In this document: positions 25,479 through 32,834 of the stretch, one piece after another
Layout: the number at the start of each line of letters is the position of its first letter
How positions within the stretch are numbered: the first letter of the stretch is position 1
Origin: Caldilineaceae bacterium
GTDB taxonomy: Bacteria; Chloroflexota; Anaerolineae; Caldilineales; Caldilineaceae
Direction of reading: 5' to 3'
NCBI GenBank assembly: GCA_026705565.1
Contig: JAPPAJ010000198.1
Coordinates: 1 to 39,463, forward strand
DNA length: 39,463 nt
The notes under the pieces: model-generated
Told to the model about the DNA's origin: nothing
Databases searched by the model: none
What the model saw: only the letters and a program-made list of their open reading frames with translations
Program-made: the position numbers and the translations under genes

Positions 25479-26189
25479 CTAACGGGTCGGGTCGTATTGG
25501 TGCACGTCCCGATCGGGCATCTTGAGGCCCAGCAGTTGGAGGCGCAGTTCGGAGGCGTTGGCCTTGGCCTGCCACGGCAGGTCCGTCTCGTGTTCGTAGC
25601 GCTTCATCCACCACCATCCGAAGTAGAGAAAGATGCCGCGTCTCAGGCCTTGTGTGCGGTTGGCACCGCCCGAATGCCAGATGGCACCGTTAATGAACAC
25701 CGCGTCCCCGGGCTCGGCCAGCACCTCCACCTCCCCGGGCAGGGAAGTGTGTATGCGGTCCAGGGGCGGATACTCCTCACCGCGGTGGGTGCCCGGAACC
25801 ACGCAGGTCGGGCCGCGCTCGTGCGACATGGAGTCCAGGTAGACAATCGTGTTGATGGAGTGGGGCCGGTCGCCGGGAAAGATGAAGTCCCGGTGCCAAC
25901 TGCGGGCCGGCATGTTGCTGTTTGCGTCCTGTCGCAGCAGGTCGTATTGCAGCAACTGGGTCTGATTGCCGAAAATCGCCTGTTGCCGTTCCAGGATGGG
26001 TGGATGCTCGATCAGGTCGATGAACGACTGGTACTTGAGCAGCTTGTGTTGGTTGACCTTGGGTGCCTCCTGCTCCCACACCTGGTCGAATTCCGTGCGG
26101 TAGAAATCGACCTGTTCCCGATCCAGGACTCCCTGCACGTGCAGGTATCCATGCTCGAGAAAGAAAGCCCTTTCGGTATCCGTCTTCAT
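25479..26189 (-). CDS. Phytanoyl-CoA dioxygenase (PhyH) family protein, copy B
   Basis: This is the second PhyH-type oxygenase, 236 aa. Iron ligands are H99 and D101 in SWHRDFIFPGD and H172 in IWHSGGANRTQG, with R183/R184 as the likely 2-oxoglutarate ligand. VPGTHRGEEY and EPGDAVFINGAIWHSG are typical family blocks. ATG 26189 (MKTDTERAFF) is chosen because GGAGG lies about 8 bases upstream; the frame starts earlier at a TTG. It differs clearly from copies A and C, so the three are not recent duplicates. The enolase-superfamily gene ends 17 bases upstream, indicating one transcript. Confidence 0.9.
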   Translation of the reverse strand: MKTDTERAFFLEHGYLHVQGVLDREQVDFYRTEFDQVWEQEAPKVNQHKLLKYQSFIDLIEHPPILERQQAIFGNQTQLLQYDLLRQDANSNMPARSWHRDFIFPGDRPHSINTIVYLDSMSHERGPTCVVPGTHRGEEYPPLDRIHTSLPGEVEVLAEPGDAVFINGAIWHSGGANRTQGLRRGIFLYFGWWWMKRYEHETDLPWQAKANASELRLQLLGLKMPDRDVHQYDPTR

Positions 26190-26206
26190 GTCCGCGTGCC
26201 TCCGGT

Positions 26207-27376
26207 TCAACCAACCTTGTATCGTTCCAGCGCGGTCCGGTTCAGTTCCACGCCCAGGCCCGGCTGCCGGGGCAGCGGAATGACGCCGTCCTCAAGTCTG
26301 ATTTCGTCATGGGTCAGTTCCTGTCGCAGGGCCGATTCAGACAGGTTGGCCGGCAGGAACTCGATGTACGGGCACATGGGCGACACGGCGGCAAAGTGGG
26401 CGCTCGCGGCGATGCCAATGCCGGTTTTCCAGCAGTGCGGGACGATCAGGCGGTTGGTGCGGGCGGCCAGGTCCCTCACCTTCATGGCCGGCGTGAAGCC
26501 GCCCACACGGCCGATGTCCGGCTGGAGGATGTCGAGTTTGCCGCGCAGCGCCAGGTCCTCGAACTCGAAGTGGGTGTTCTGCCATTCGCCGGCAGCCAGC
26601 GGTATCGGCGATCGCTCCTGCAGCCAGGCATGTCCTTCCAGGTCGTCAATGTCCAGGGGCGTCTCCAGGAAGAAGATGTCCAGGGGCGCCAACTGTTGAA
26701 TCACGCGCAGCGCAGTCTCCCGGTCCGGCCACGAATAGGCCACGTCCACCATCAGGGTGAAATCCGGTCCCACTGCCTTGCGGCACGCCTCGACCATGGC
26801 CACACCGAGGGCGTCGTCCTCCTGCAGACCGTTGTGGCTGTAGGGTCCGTTGATGCAGATCTCGAGCTTGGCGGCCCTGTATCCGAGGTCGCGGGCAGTT
26901 GTCAGCTTGTATAGGAGCGAGTCGCCATACTCCGCAATCGTCTTGCCGTCCGGCAACAGGGACGCATACGGGGTGATGAAATCCCTGGCGGGATCGTCCA
27001 GGAGCCGATGGACCGGAACATCCCGGGCCTTGGCCCGAAGATCCCAGAGTGCCATGTCAATAGCGCCCATCGCGCAAATCAGGGCGCCTCGGCGACCGGT
27101 CATCTTGGAGCCGTTGTAGAGATCCCACCAGATCGTCTCCACATCCTCCGGATCGCGGCCCAGGAGCATTTCCTTCAGGCCTTGCCCCATGACGTGGGTG
27201 CCGGGAGCTTCGATGCAGGCCTTGGCCACCCAGGGATTGGTGTCCGTCTCGCCAATGCCGGTCAGGCCGTTGTCGGCGTGGACTTCGACGACCAGATTGT
27301 CCTGGGCGGAGGAATTCGCTGCGACGCTGTACTCCGGGACCAGGAGGATGTGGCAGTCAATGCCGGTAACATTCAT
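26207..27376 (-). CDS. Enolase-superfamily enzyme, mandelate racemase / muconate lactonizing type
   Basis: This 389-aa enzyme belongs to a superfamily that abstracts the proton next to a carboxylate, commonly acting as sugar-acid dehydratases, racemases or cycloisomerases. Metal ligands are D211 (LMVDVAYSW), E238 (FLETPLDIDD) and E264 (AAGEW). A general base is K170 in AAKLEICING; the usual KxK or KxH motif reads KLE here. D287 (QPDIGRVGG) and H314 (VPHCWKTG) form the His-Asp dyad of the mandelate-racemase group. Start is ATG 27376, with AAGGA about 12 bases upstream. The chemistry suggests an acid-sugar substrate, consistent with the sugar importer in the same cluster; the true substrate is unknown. 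Confidence 0.92.
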   Translation of the reverse strand: MNVTGIDCHILLVPEYSVAANSSAQDNLVVEVHADNGLTGIGETDTNPWVAKACIEAPGTHVMGQGLKEMLLGRDPEDVETIWWDLYNGSKMTGRRGALICAMGAIDMALWDLRAKARDVPVHRLLDDPARDFITPYASLLPDGKTIAEYGDSLLYKLTTARDLGYRAAKLEICINGPYSHNGLQEDDALGVAMVEACRKAVGPDFTLMVDVAYSWPDRETALRVIQQLAPLDIFFLETPLDIDDLEGHAWLQERSPIPLAAGEWQNTHFEFEDLALRGKLDILQPDIGRVGGFTPAMKVRDLAARTNRLIVPHCWKTGIGIAASAHFAAVSPMCPYIEFLPANLSESALRQELTHDEIRLEDGVIPLPRQPGLGVELNRTALERYKVG

Positions 27377-27576
27377 TAGTAGTGGTCCTTCTCAAGCCGG
27401 AACCGATTTTCGCGATGACGGGACCGGCCGATCGCAGGTGCCTGCATGCAGCTTGGTTGGGACGATTCAGAATGTCCAACGGGCCTGCGACGCGTGTCAC
27501 CGTTAGGGGTGTCCATTCATGGTCCCGATCCGAAGGGCCGGTGTGCAGAATCCGCCATCAGGAACGCAGGATTTGC

Positions 27577-28461
27577 CTACCCTTTGAGTCCCGTGAAGGT
27601 AATTCCTTGAATGAAGTACTTCTGGGCGAAGAAGAAGATGATAACGACCGGAAGCATGGCCAGGGTCGATGCCGCCATGAGATAGTGCCAGTCGGTCCGG
27701 TGGGGGCCTCGAAACTGCATCAGACCCAACGCCAATGTGCTTTTGCTCTCCGAGGTCAAGTAGATCAAAGGGCCCAGGACATCATTCCAGGTGGCATTGA
27801 AGGTGAAGATGCCGCAGGCCGCCAGCGCCGGTTTGGTGAGAGGCGCGAGAATGCGCCACCAGACCCCGAACTCGCTGGCTCCGTCAATGCGCGCCGCGGC
27901 GTCCAGTTCGTGAGGAATCGTGGCGTAGAACTGGCGCATGAGGAAGATAAAGAACGCGTAGCCAAAGAAGGCCGGCACCCAGAGGGGCTTGAATGAGTTC
28001 GTCCAGCCGATTTGGTTGAAGATGATGTAGCGCGGAATTAGGAGCACGGTGGCCGGCAACATCATCGTGGCCAAGGTGATCACGAAGAAGATGTCCCGGC
28101 CACGCCAGCGCAGCCGGGCAAAGGCGTAGCCGACCATGCTGGCCGTGGCCACGGTCCCAACCAAGTCCATAATCACGATGTAGGTCGTGTTGAAGATGTA
28201 AATGTGAAACGGCGCCTTGATGAAGAGGTCCGTGTAGTTGTTCCACATGAATTGTGCGGGGAGGAAGGTTGGCGGGAACGCGAACACTTCCTTGGGATGC
28301 TTGATCGAAGTTGAGAGCATCCACCAGAGCGGAATCATGATGATCACGGCCCCAGCCAACAGCAGGAAGTAGATGATTGCCTTTTCCACGTGCCGGGCCA
28401 CGATCGGAGCCATCGAACGCTGGCGCGCAGCGGGCGGTAGTGTGGAAGTCCGGGTTGTCAT
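27577..28461 (-). CDS. CUT1-type carbohydrate ABC transporter permease (MalG-like)
   Basis: This 294-aa inner-membrane protein has about six hydrophobic segments (first at residues 28-50, IIYFLLLAGAVIIMIPLWWML). The cytoplasmic EAA loop that docks the ATPase reads ELDAAARIDGASEFGVWWRILAPLTKPAL. Together with the preceding gene it forms the channel of a sugar importer. The start ATGA overlaps the stop of the first permease by four bases. 200 bases separate it from the enolase-superfamily gene downstream; that gap holds no gene. Confidence 0.94.
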   Translation of the reverse strand: MTTRTSTLPPAARQRSMAPIVARHVEKAIIYFLLLAGAVIIMIPLWWMLSTSIKHPKEVFAFPPTFLPAQFMWNNYTDLFIKAPFHIYIFNTTYIVIMDLVGTVATASMVGYAFARLRWRGRDIFFVITLATMMLPATVLLIPRYIIFNQIGWTNSFKPLWVPAFFGYAFFIFLMRQFYATIPHELDAAARIDGASEFGVWWRILAPLTKPALAACGIFTFNATWNDVLGPLIYLTSESKSTLALGLMQFRGPHRTDWHYLMAASTLAMLPVVIIFFFAQKYFIQGITFTGLKG

Positions 28462-29417
28462 CTGGCGCGCCCCTTGATCTCGCCCGAGTAGAAGACCCAG
28501 ACACTGGATGAACGCAGTACCACCAGGGTCAACAACAGGATGTACAGAAAGAGCGCCCAGGCCAGGGCGCTGGCGTAGCCCATGTGGAGAAACCGGAACG
28601 CGTTGCGATACAAGTGGAGGATGTAGAACAACGTCGCATTGTTGGGGCCGCCCTGGGTCATGACGTAGCCTTCCGTAAACACCTGCAGGGCTCTGATGAT
28701 GCCCATAATGAGCTGGAACAGGATGACCGGGGACACCATCGGCAGGGTGATGTTGTAAAAGGAGCGGAAGCGGCCGGCGCCGTCGATGTCGGCCGCTTCG
28801 TACAGTTCGGTCGGGACGCCCTGCAGCCCGGCGAGGTAGATCACCAGCCCCCCGCCGACTCCCCAGAGGCTCATGATGATCAAGGCGGACAGCGCCCAGT
28901 CCTCACTGGTCAGCCAATTGGGGCCCTCGATGTTGATGAGGGACAACAGGAAGTTCAGGACACCCCAGTCGGCGGAGAACACCCAAATCCAGAGGAACGA
29001 AACGGCCACGCCGGACAGGACGGCCGGAAGGTAGTAGAGGGTTCTGAACCAAGCCAGTCCCCTGATGCGTGTGTTGAGCAGGATGGCCAGGAAAAGGCCC
29101 AAGACAATCTGCAATGGTATGGATGCCACCGAGTAAATCGTGGTGACGCTCAGGGATTTCCAGAAGAGAGGATCGTCCGTCAACATCGTGTCGAAGTTCT
29201 CGAAACCTACCCAATTGGGGGAGGTGAGAATGTCATAGTCCGTCAGTGAAAGGTAGAGGGCCGTTCCGAACGGGCTGAAATACAACCAGAGGATGCCCAG
29301 CAGCCAAGGGGCTGCCATCAGATAACCCACGATTTCCTCGCGTCGGGCCAGGCGGCTCAAGCGCGGTTTGTGCAGTTTGCCGGCCACCGGGCCGGCGGTG
29401 GTGTCAGCCGCGGTCAT
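28458..29417 (-). CDS. CUT1-type carbohydrate ABC transporter permease (MalF-like)
   Basis: This 319-aa inner-membrane protein has a cytoplasmic basic N-terminus and hydrophobic segments beginning at about residue 32 (YLMAAPWLLGILWLYFSPF). The EAA loop is ELYEAADIDGAGRFRSFYNITLPMVSP, and GYVMTQGGPNNAT is a typical MalF-group block. ATG 29417 is chosen because the frame upstream (to 29549) overlaps the end of the PhyH gene and lacks family character. It overlaps the next permease by ATGA. No ATP-binding subunit is encoded nearby; CUT1 importers often share a distant MsmX/MalK-type ATPase. Confidence 0.94.
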   Translation of the reverse strand: MTAADTTAGPVAGKLHKPRLSRLARREEIVGYLMAAPWLLGILWLYFSPFGTALYLSLTDYDILTSPNWVGFENFDTMLTDDPLFWKSLSVTTIYSVASIPLQIVLGLFLAILLNTRIRGLAWFRTLYYLPAVLSGVAVSFLWIWVFSADWGVLNFLLSLINIEGPNWLTSEDWALSALIIMSLWGVGGGLVIYLAGLQGVPTELYEAADIDGAGRFRSFYNITLPMVSPVILFQLIMGIIRALQVFTEGYVMTQGGPNNATLFYILHLYRNAFRFLHMGYASALAWALFLYILLLTLVVLRSSSVWVFYSGEIKGRAR

Positions 29418-29466
29418 GGAATTGGTTGCCGTACCTTGGAGGACCGGCGCGCCGGTGACAGTCGGG

Positions 29467-30258
29467 TCATGGCCATGCCTCGCATCCTTTGAATGGCATG
29501 TGTTGGCCGGGAACATACCTTGGCAATTCCCGGTAGGTGTTTCTTCCAACCGCGTCGGTGCCCCTGAGCAGGAAGACCGGCCAGTCCTTCTTGGTCACCT
29601 CGGTGGTGGTTGGAATGTACTGGTAGGTGCCTCCTCGGCGCCACCTGGAACTCGTGTTGGCTTCGGAGCCGTGGATGATCATGGGATGATGCAGGGAGAC
29701 ATCACCGGGTTCCAGAATGAAATCGACGGCGTCGTCTTCGGAAATCAGGGACTGGTCCATCCCCCTCAGCATCTCGCCCTGGTAATCGGTTTCGTCGGGG
29801 TTGCGCGGCTGCAGGGACATGTGCTGCGTGCCCGGAATGACCCGCACGCAGCCGTTGGCCCGGTTGGATTCGGTGTAGGCAACCCACAGTGTAACCACCT
29901 GCATGGGTTCCAACGGCCAGTAGCTGGCATCCTGATGCCAAGCCACGCGCTGACCAGTGTTCGGAGGCTTGGCAATGTAGTCCGCGGCAAAGAGGGCTAC
30001 ATCAGGGCCCACCACGGCAGCGGCCACATCGACAAGGCGCGGGTCGGAGACCAGGCGCATCCAAAACGGATCGGTGGGTGTCAGCCAGTAACCAAGCCGC
30101 TCCGGCGGCAAATCCGGATTGTGTTCGATCAGCCAGTCCACATGGCGGTTGGCCTCCGCCACGAGGCTGTCGTCAATGACCTTCCGCACGATGGCGTAAC
30201 CATCTCGGGCGTAGGCCTTGCCCAGGCCATCCAAGTTGGGATAGGCGAACTCCGCCAT
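29467..30258 (-). CDS. Phytanoyl-CoA dioxygenase (PhyH) family protein, copy C
   Basis: This is the third PhyH-type Fe(II)/2-oxoglutarate oxygenase, 263 aa. Iron ligands are H108 and D110 in AWHQDASYWPLEP and H196 in MIIHGSEANTSS, with R205 or R207 as the 2-oxoglutarate anchor. IPGTQHMSLQPRN and EPGDVSLHH are standard blocks. ATG 30258 is supported by GGAGG about 8 bases upstream; the 77 codons before it in frame are non-coding in character. It is the first gene after a strong promoter with a dyad at its -35, and the MalF-like permease starts 49 bases downstream. Confidence 0.91.
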   Translation of the reverse strand: MAEFAYPNLDGLGKAYARDGYAIVRKVIDDSLVAEANRHVDWLIEHNPDLPPERLGYWLTPTDPFWMRLVSDPRLVDVAAAVVGPDVALFAADYIAKPPNTGQRVAWHQDASYWPLEPMQVVTLWVAYTESNRANGCVRVIPGTQHMSLQPRNPDETDYQGEMLRGMDQSLISEDDAVDFILEPGDVSLHHPMIIHGSEANTSSRWRRGGTYQYIPTTTEVTKKDWPVFLLRGTDAVGRNTYRELPRYVPGQHMPFKGCEAWP

Positions 30259-30313
30259 GCCTGCCCTCCAGGAGCCAACTGCGCGCGAACGATGTTCGCA
30301 ATGCGGACGTGGA

Positions 30314-30342
30314 ATTATATGGACTTCGGAAAACCACCTGAA
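30314..30342 (-). promoter_or_regulatory. Promoter of the PhyH-permease operon
   Basis: On the minus strand a perfect TATAAT (30314-30319) lies 17 bases from TTCAGG (30337-30342), a partial -35. Transcription would begin near 30307, giving a leader of about 49 bases to the ATG at 30258. It is the best -10 box in the window. The rest of the 304-base gap to the epimerase gene holds no gene I can see. Confidence 0.6.
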
Positions 30343-30362
30343 GTAGCTTGTCCACCTCAGGT
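30336..30362. promoter_or_regulatory. 27-nt imperfect dyad over the -35, candidate operator
   Basis: The plus strand reads ACCTGAAGTAG - CTTGT - CCACCTCAGGT. The 11-base arms match at 9 positions, with ACCTGA/TCAGGT ends perfect. It covers the -35 of the leftward promoter, where a dimeric repressor would block RNA polymerase. The regulator is not in the window. Formation of a hairpin in RNA is less likely to matter because it is upstream of the predicted start. Confidence 0.5.
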
Positions 30363-30562
30363 ACCGGACACCTTCGATCCCCAGGGCGAGCCGTAGGCCA
30401 TGAGGCGGGGCTTGTGGACTGCGTTGCCGGTGGCTGGGGCGCGTTTCGTGCAGGCTGTCGGGAGACGGACTGCCGTAGTTGGACACCATCCGGCAGCAAT
30501 GCCCTGCGACTATCTGATTCCGTCCCCTGCCTGCCTCTCGAAGTCACAGAAAGCGCATCCCA

Positions 30563-31462
30563 TTACAGTTCCCATTGCTCGAAGTTCTGCCAGGTCCAGA
30601 CCGGTTTCCAGTCCAGAAGCCGTTCTGCCTTGCGGATGCCGAACATGCTTGCATGGGGGTTGTCTTCAAACAACCGCGCATCCTTGAGAGGAGGCACCGA
30701 GCCAAATCTGGCTCGTGCCAGTTCCAGTGTGGGGACTTCGATGCAAGTGTTGCAGGCAGACAGGTAAAACGCCTCGAACGATATGTCTGCGGACCCGAAT
30801 TGGAAGCTCGTGGCAGCGGCGAAGGCACGCGCGACATCCCGTACGGCGATGTACGCTCCCAGCCAGTCCTTCGGTTCCAGTGCGGCCAGTCCGTTTCCCC
30901 GGCGCGCCTGCATCACCATATGTTTCACCGCTTCAACATTGCGCCGGAGCCAAACGTGGGGGTAGCGCAGCGACACCACTTCCAGGCCGAATGCCCTGGC
31001 GTAGTTGGTTCCGATGCGTTCTCCGAAGTACTTGGACAGGCTGTATGCCTCGTGAGGCCACAGGGGATGTTCCTCGTCGATGGGCAGGTACAGCGGCACC
31101 AACTCGGCTTCGTGGATGCCAAAGCCGGAACCGCACTCGCTGCCGCCATACACCACCCGGCGAATGCCGCTCCGGCGGGCAGCTTCAAACACGTTGTAGG
31201 CAAGCACCGTGTTCCTTCCCAGGAGTACTTCCCGCGGCAGGTCGCCGGAGGTGCCCAGGAGCGCCGCCAGATGCGCGATCTGTTCGCAGTCCGAAATGGC
31301 CTTTGACGCGGCCTCGAGGGATGTCAGGTCGCACTGCCGGAACTCCATTGGGATCTTGGGCTCGGCCGTGTCGAGGCAGACCACGTCGTGCCCCTGTTCG
31401 ATGAGTTCGCGGCACACATAGGTGCCAATGGCGCCGCTTCCGCCGGTTACCGCTATGCGCAT
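30563..31462 (-). CDS. NAD-dependent epimerase/dehydratase family protein (extended SDR)
   Basis: This is a 299-aa extended short-chain dehydrogenase. The NAD-binding loop is TGGSGAIG (G7, G8, G10, G13), and the active-site pair is Y140 and K144 in EAYSLSKYFGE, with Ser in YGGSECGSG upstream. Relatives are nucleotide-sugar epimerases and hexose/uronate dehydrogenases. Given the sugar importer and enolase-superfamily enzyme in the same direction, a sugar or uronate oxidation role is plausible. ATG 31462 has AAGGA about 12 bases upstream. The gap to the PhyH gene is 304 bases and holds a promoter, so it is probably a separate transcript of the same pathway. Confidence 0.9.
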   Translation of the reverse strand: MRIAVTGGSGAIGTYVCRELIEQGHDVVCLDTAEPKIPMEFRQCDLTSLEAASKAISDCEQIAHLAALLGTSGDLPREVLLGRNTVLAYNVFEAARRSGIRRVVYGGSECGSGFGIHEAELVPLYLPIDEEHPLWPHEAYSLSKYFGERIGTNYARAFGLEVVSLRYPHVWLRRNVEAVKHMVMQARRGNGLAALEPKDWLGAYIAVRDVARAFAAATSFQFGSADISFEAFYLSACNTCIEVPTLELARARFGSVPPLKDARLFEDNPHASMFGIRKAERLLDWKPVWTWQNFEQWEL

Positions 31463-31862
31463 GACTGGACCGTCCTTATCGGCTTGAGGTGTTTTGGGGC
31501 CAATTCCCTACGGCCTGCGGGTTGTCATGTTGGCAAAGGCGGCCGCGAGTGTATCCGTTGTCTGGTTGCGGGACAGTACTGGTCGCACCCATGCGCCGGG
31601 GCGGTGCCATTCGTCCACGGTTCCAGCCGAAATCCATGGGGAGCCGGGAGAAGCGCGGGGGTGACTATCGAGGATACCTTCCCGCTGCCCTGAATTCCGG
31701 CAGTTGGACCAGGCGGTCAAGGGGCAACGGCATGGACGGCATCCTCAGCGCACCTCCCAGGCTTTTCCGTTTGGCACTGCTTGGCGAGTCCGGATCGGGT
31801 TGTCCAACACGATTGGCCAAGTCGAATCAGCCAGGGCACTGGAACTGCAAACCCGGTCGGAG
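31463..31862. other. Intergenic region, no gene seen
   Basis: These 400 bases lie between two leftward genes. A few short frames cross it on both strands, but their residue composition is that of GC-rich random sequence. I recognise no tRNA, terminator or repeat. Confidence 0.5.
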
Positions 31863-32279
31863 TCAGGTTCCTTCGGCTACGGCCTTGAGTTTCTTGATCT
31901 GGCTGCCGTCCGTGATTCTCATCATCAGGCGCAGGATGGGCCCGAACCATTGATGGCCGGACAACTGGCAGGTGGCGGTGAGGGACACCTTGGTACCTCC
32001 CGCAACCTCCTCCAAGCCGTAGGCATAGTCTGCCGTGACGCTGCCGTGTTCGGTCCTGAGCGTAAGGGCGCGTCCTTCGTCCAGTTCCGTGATGGTGGAA
32101 TGAAAGGTGTCCCGGCGCGTCCTGTAGCTGATCCTCGTGCCCACCTGAGTAGGTCCTTCGGCCTGCATTGAGGCTACGGTAGGCATCCAGGCATTGGCTT
32201 TGGGCCAGTCGGTTAGAACAGTCCAGACCTCGGCCGGTGGCTTTCGGATTGTTTCGCTGGTGGCGATGACGCGGGTCAC
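31863..32279 (-). CDS. SRPBCC-family (START/polyketide cyclase-like) protein
   Basis: This 138-aa protein resembles the SRPBCC fold, a helix-grip cavity that binds small hydrophobic ligands. It starts with the standard ATSETIRKPPAEVWTVLTDWPKANAWMP, then beta strands (GTRISYRTRRDTFHSTITELDEGRALTLRTE) and a long terminal helix (FGPILRLMMRITDGSQIKKLKA). The frame begins with GTG at 32279; no strong ribosome-binding site is seen, but no ATG fits. A good promoter lies 31 bases ahead. Ligand and role unknown. It is divergent from the peptide-type ABC operon, 555 bases away. Confidence 0.82.
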   Translation of the reverse strand: MTRVIATSETIRKPPAEVWTVLTDWPKANAWMPTVASMQAEGPTQVGTRISYRTRRDTFHSTITELDEGRALTLRTEHGSVTADYAYGLEEVAGGTKVSLTATCQLSGHQWFGPILRLMMRITDGSQIKKLKAVAEGT

Positions 32280-32316
32280 GAGGCAGGTGAACAGTCATTG
32301 GCAGTGTGGGTTCGGC

Positions 32317-32345
32317 AGTATAGCAACAGCCGATTCTCATGGCAG
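32317..32345 (-). promoter_or_regulatory. Promoter of the SRPBCC gene
   Basis: On the minus strand CTGCCA (32340-32345) and the extended -10 TGCTATACT (32317-32325) are spaced by 17 bases. Transcription from about 32310 leaves a leader of about 31 bases before the GTG at 32279, which supports that start codon. Confidence 0.5.
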
Positions 32346-32834
32346 GCGGCAACGGGCCAATCCCGACCACGAGTCACAGCGGACTGTGGCTTGTCTGTCA
32401 TGCAAGCCAAGTTGCAGCGACATGCCGAGGCCAGGGCCGACCATCCAATCCCGACTGGCGGCACCTCCGGCCCAGCGCGGCCAAGCAGGACGGTTTTCCC
32501 ATCCGAAATCAGTTCGGGGATTGTATGGCGATCGGTGCCCGCGTCATCCAGTCCACCGCCATCGGATATGGTCTCGTTCATCCTGTTGGAAACCCGCGCA
32601 GTCGTTCGGGACATTCCGGACAACCGTAAGGTGATGTTGTTCGTTGACGGCAGTTGGGGTAACCGGCACGCGGTTGTATGCCGTGATGGAGGCGACTGGC
32701 ACGGTAGGCTAGAATCGACTGGTCCGCCGACTCGGGGCGGCCTTGGCCTGACGTTGCACCGGATTCCAGGATCCTTGCCGGAGTCCGCGTGGGACTGGGG
32801 CCTTCTTACGGTACAGCCAATCAGGAGCATTTCC
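32346..32834. other. Upstream region of the peptide-type ABC operon
   Basis: This 489-base stretch stays open in the frame of the binding protein, but the residues are not family-like and its start is better placed at 32835. A TAGAAT at 32710-32715 could be a plus-strand -10 with no clear -35, leaving a leader of about 110 bases. No gene, repeat or terminator was recognised. Confidence 0.4.

Noticed and set aside
27434-27445. Short palindrome GCAGGTGCCTGC upstream of the enolase-superfamily gene
   Set aside because: Only 5-bp arms in GC-rich DNA, no nearby -10 box and no match to the 30336 dyad; expected by chance.
32298-32834. 179-codon N-terminal extension of the peptide-type binding protein
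   Set aside because: The Tat signal begins at 32835 with a good ribosome-binding site, and the extension has no family character.
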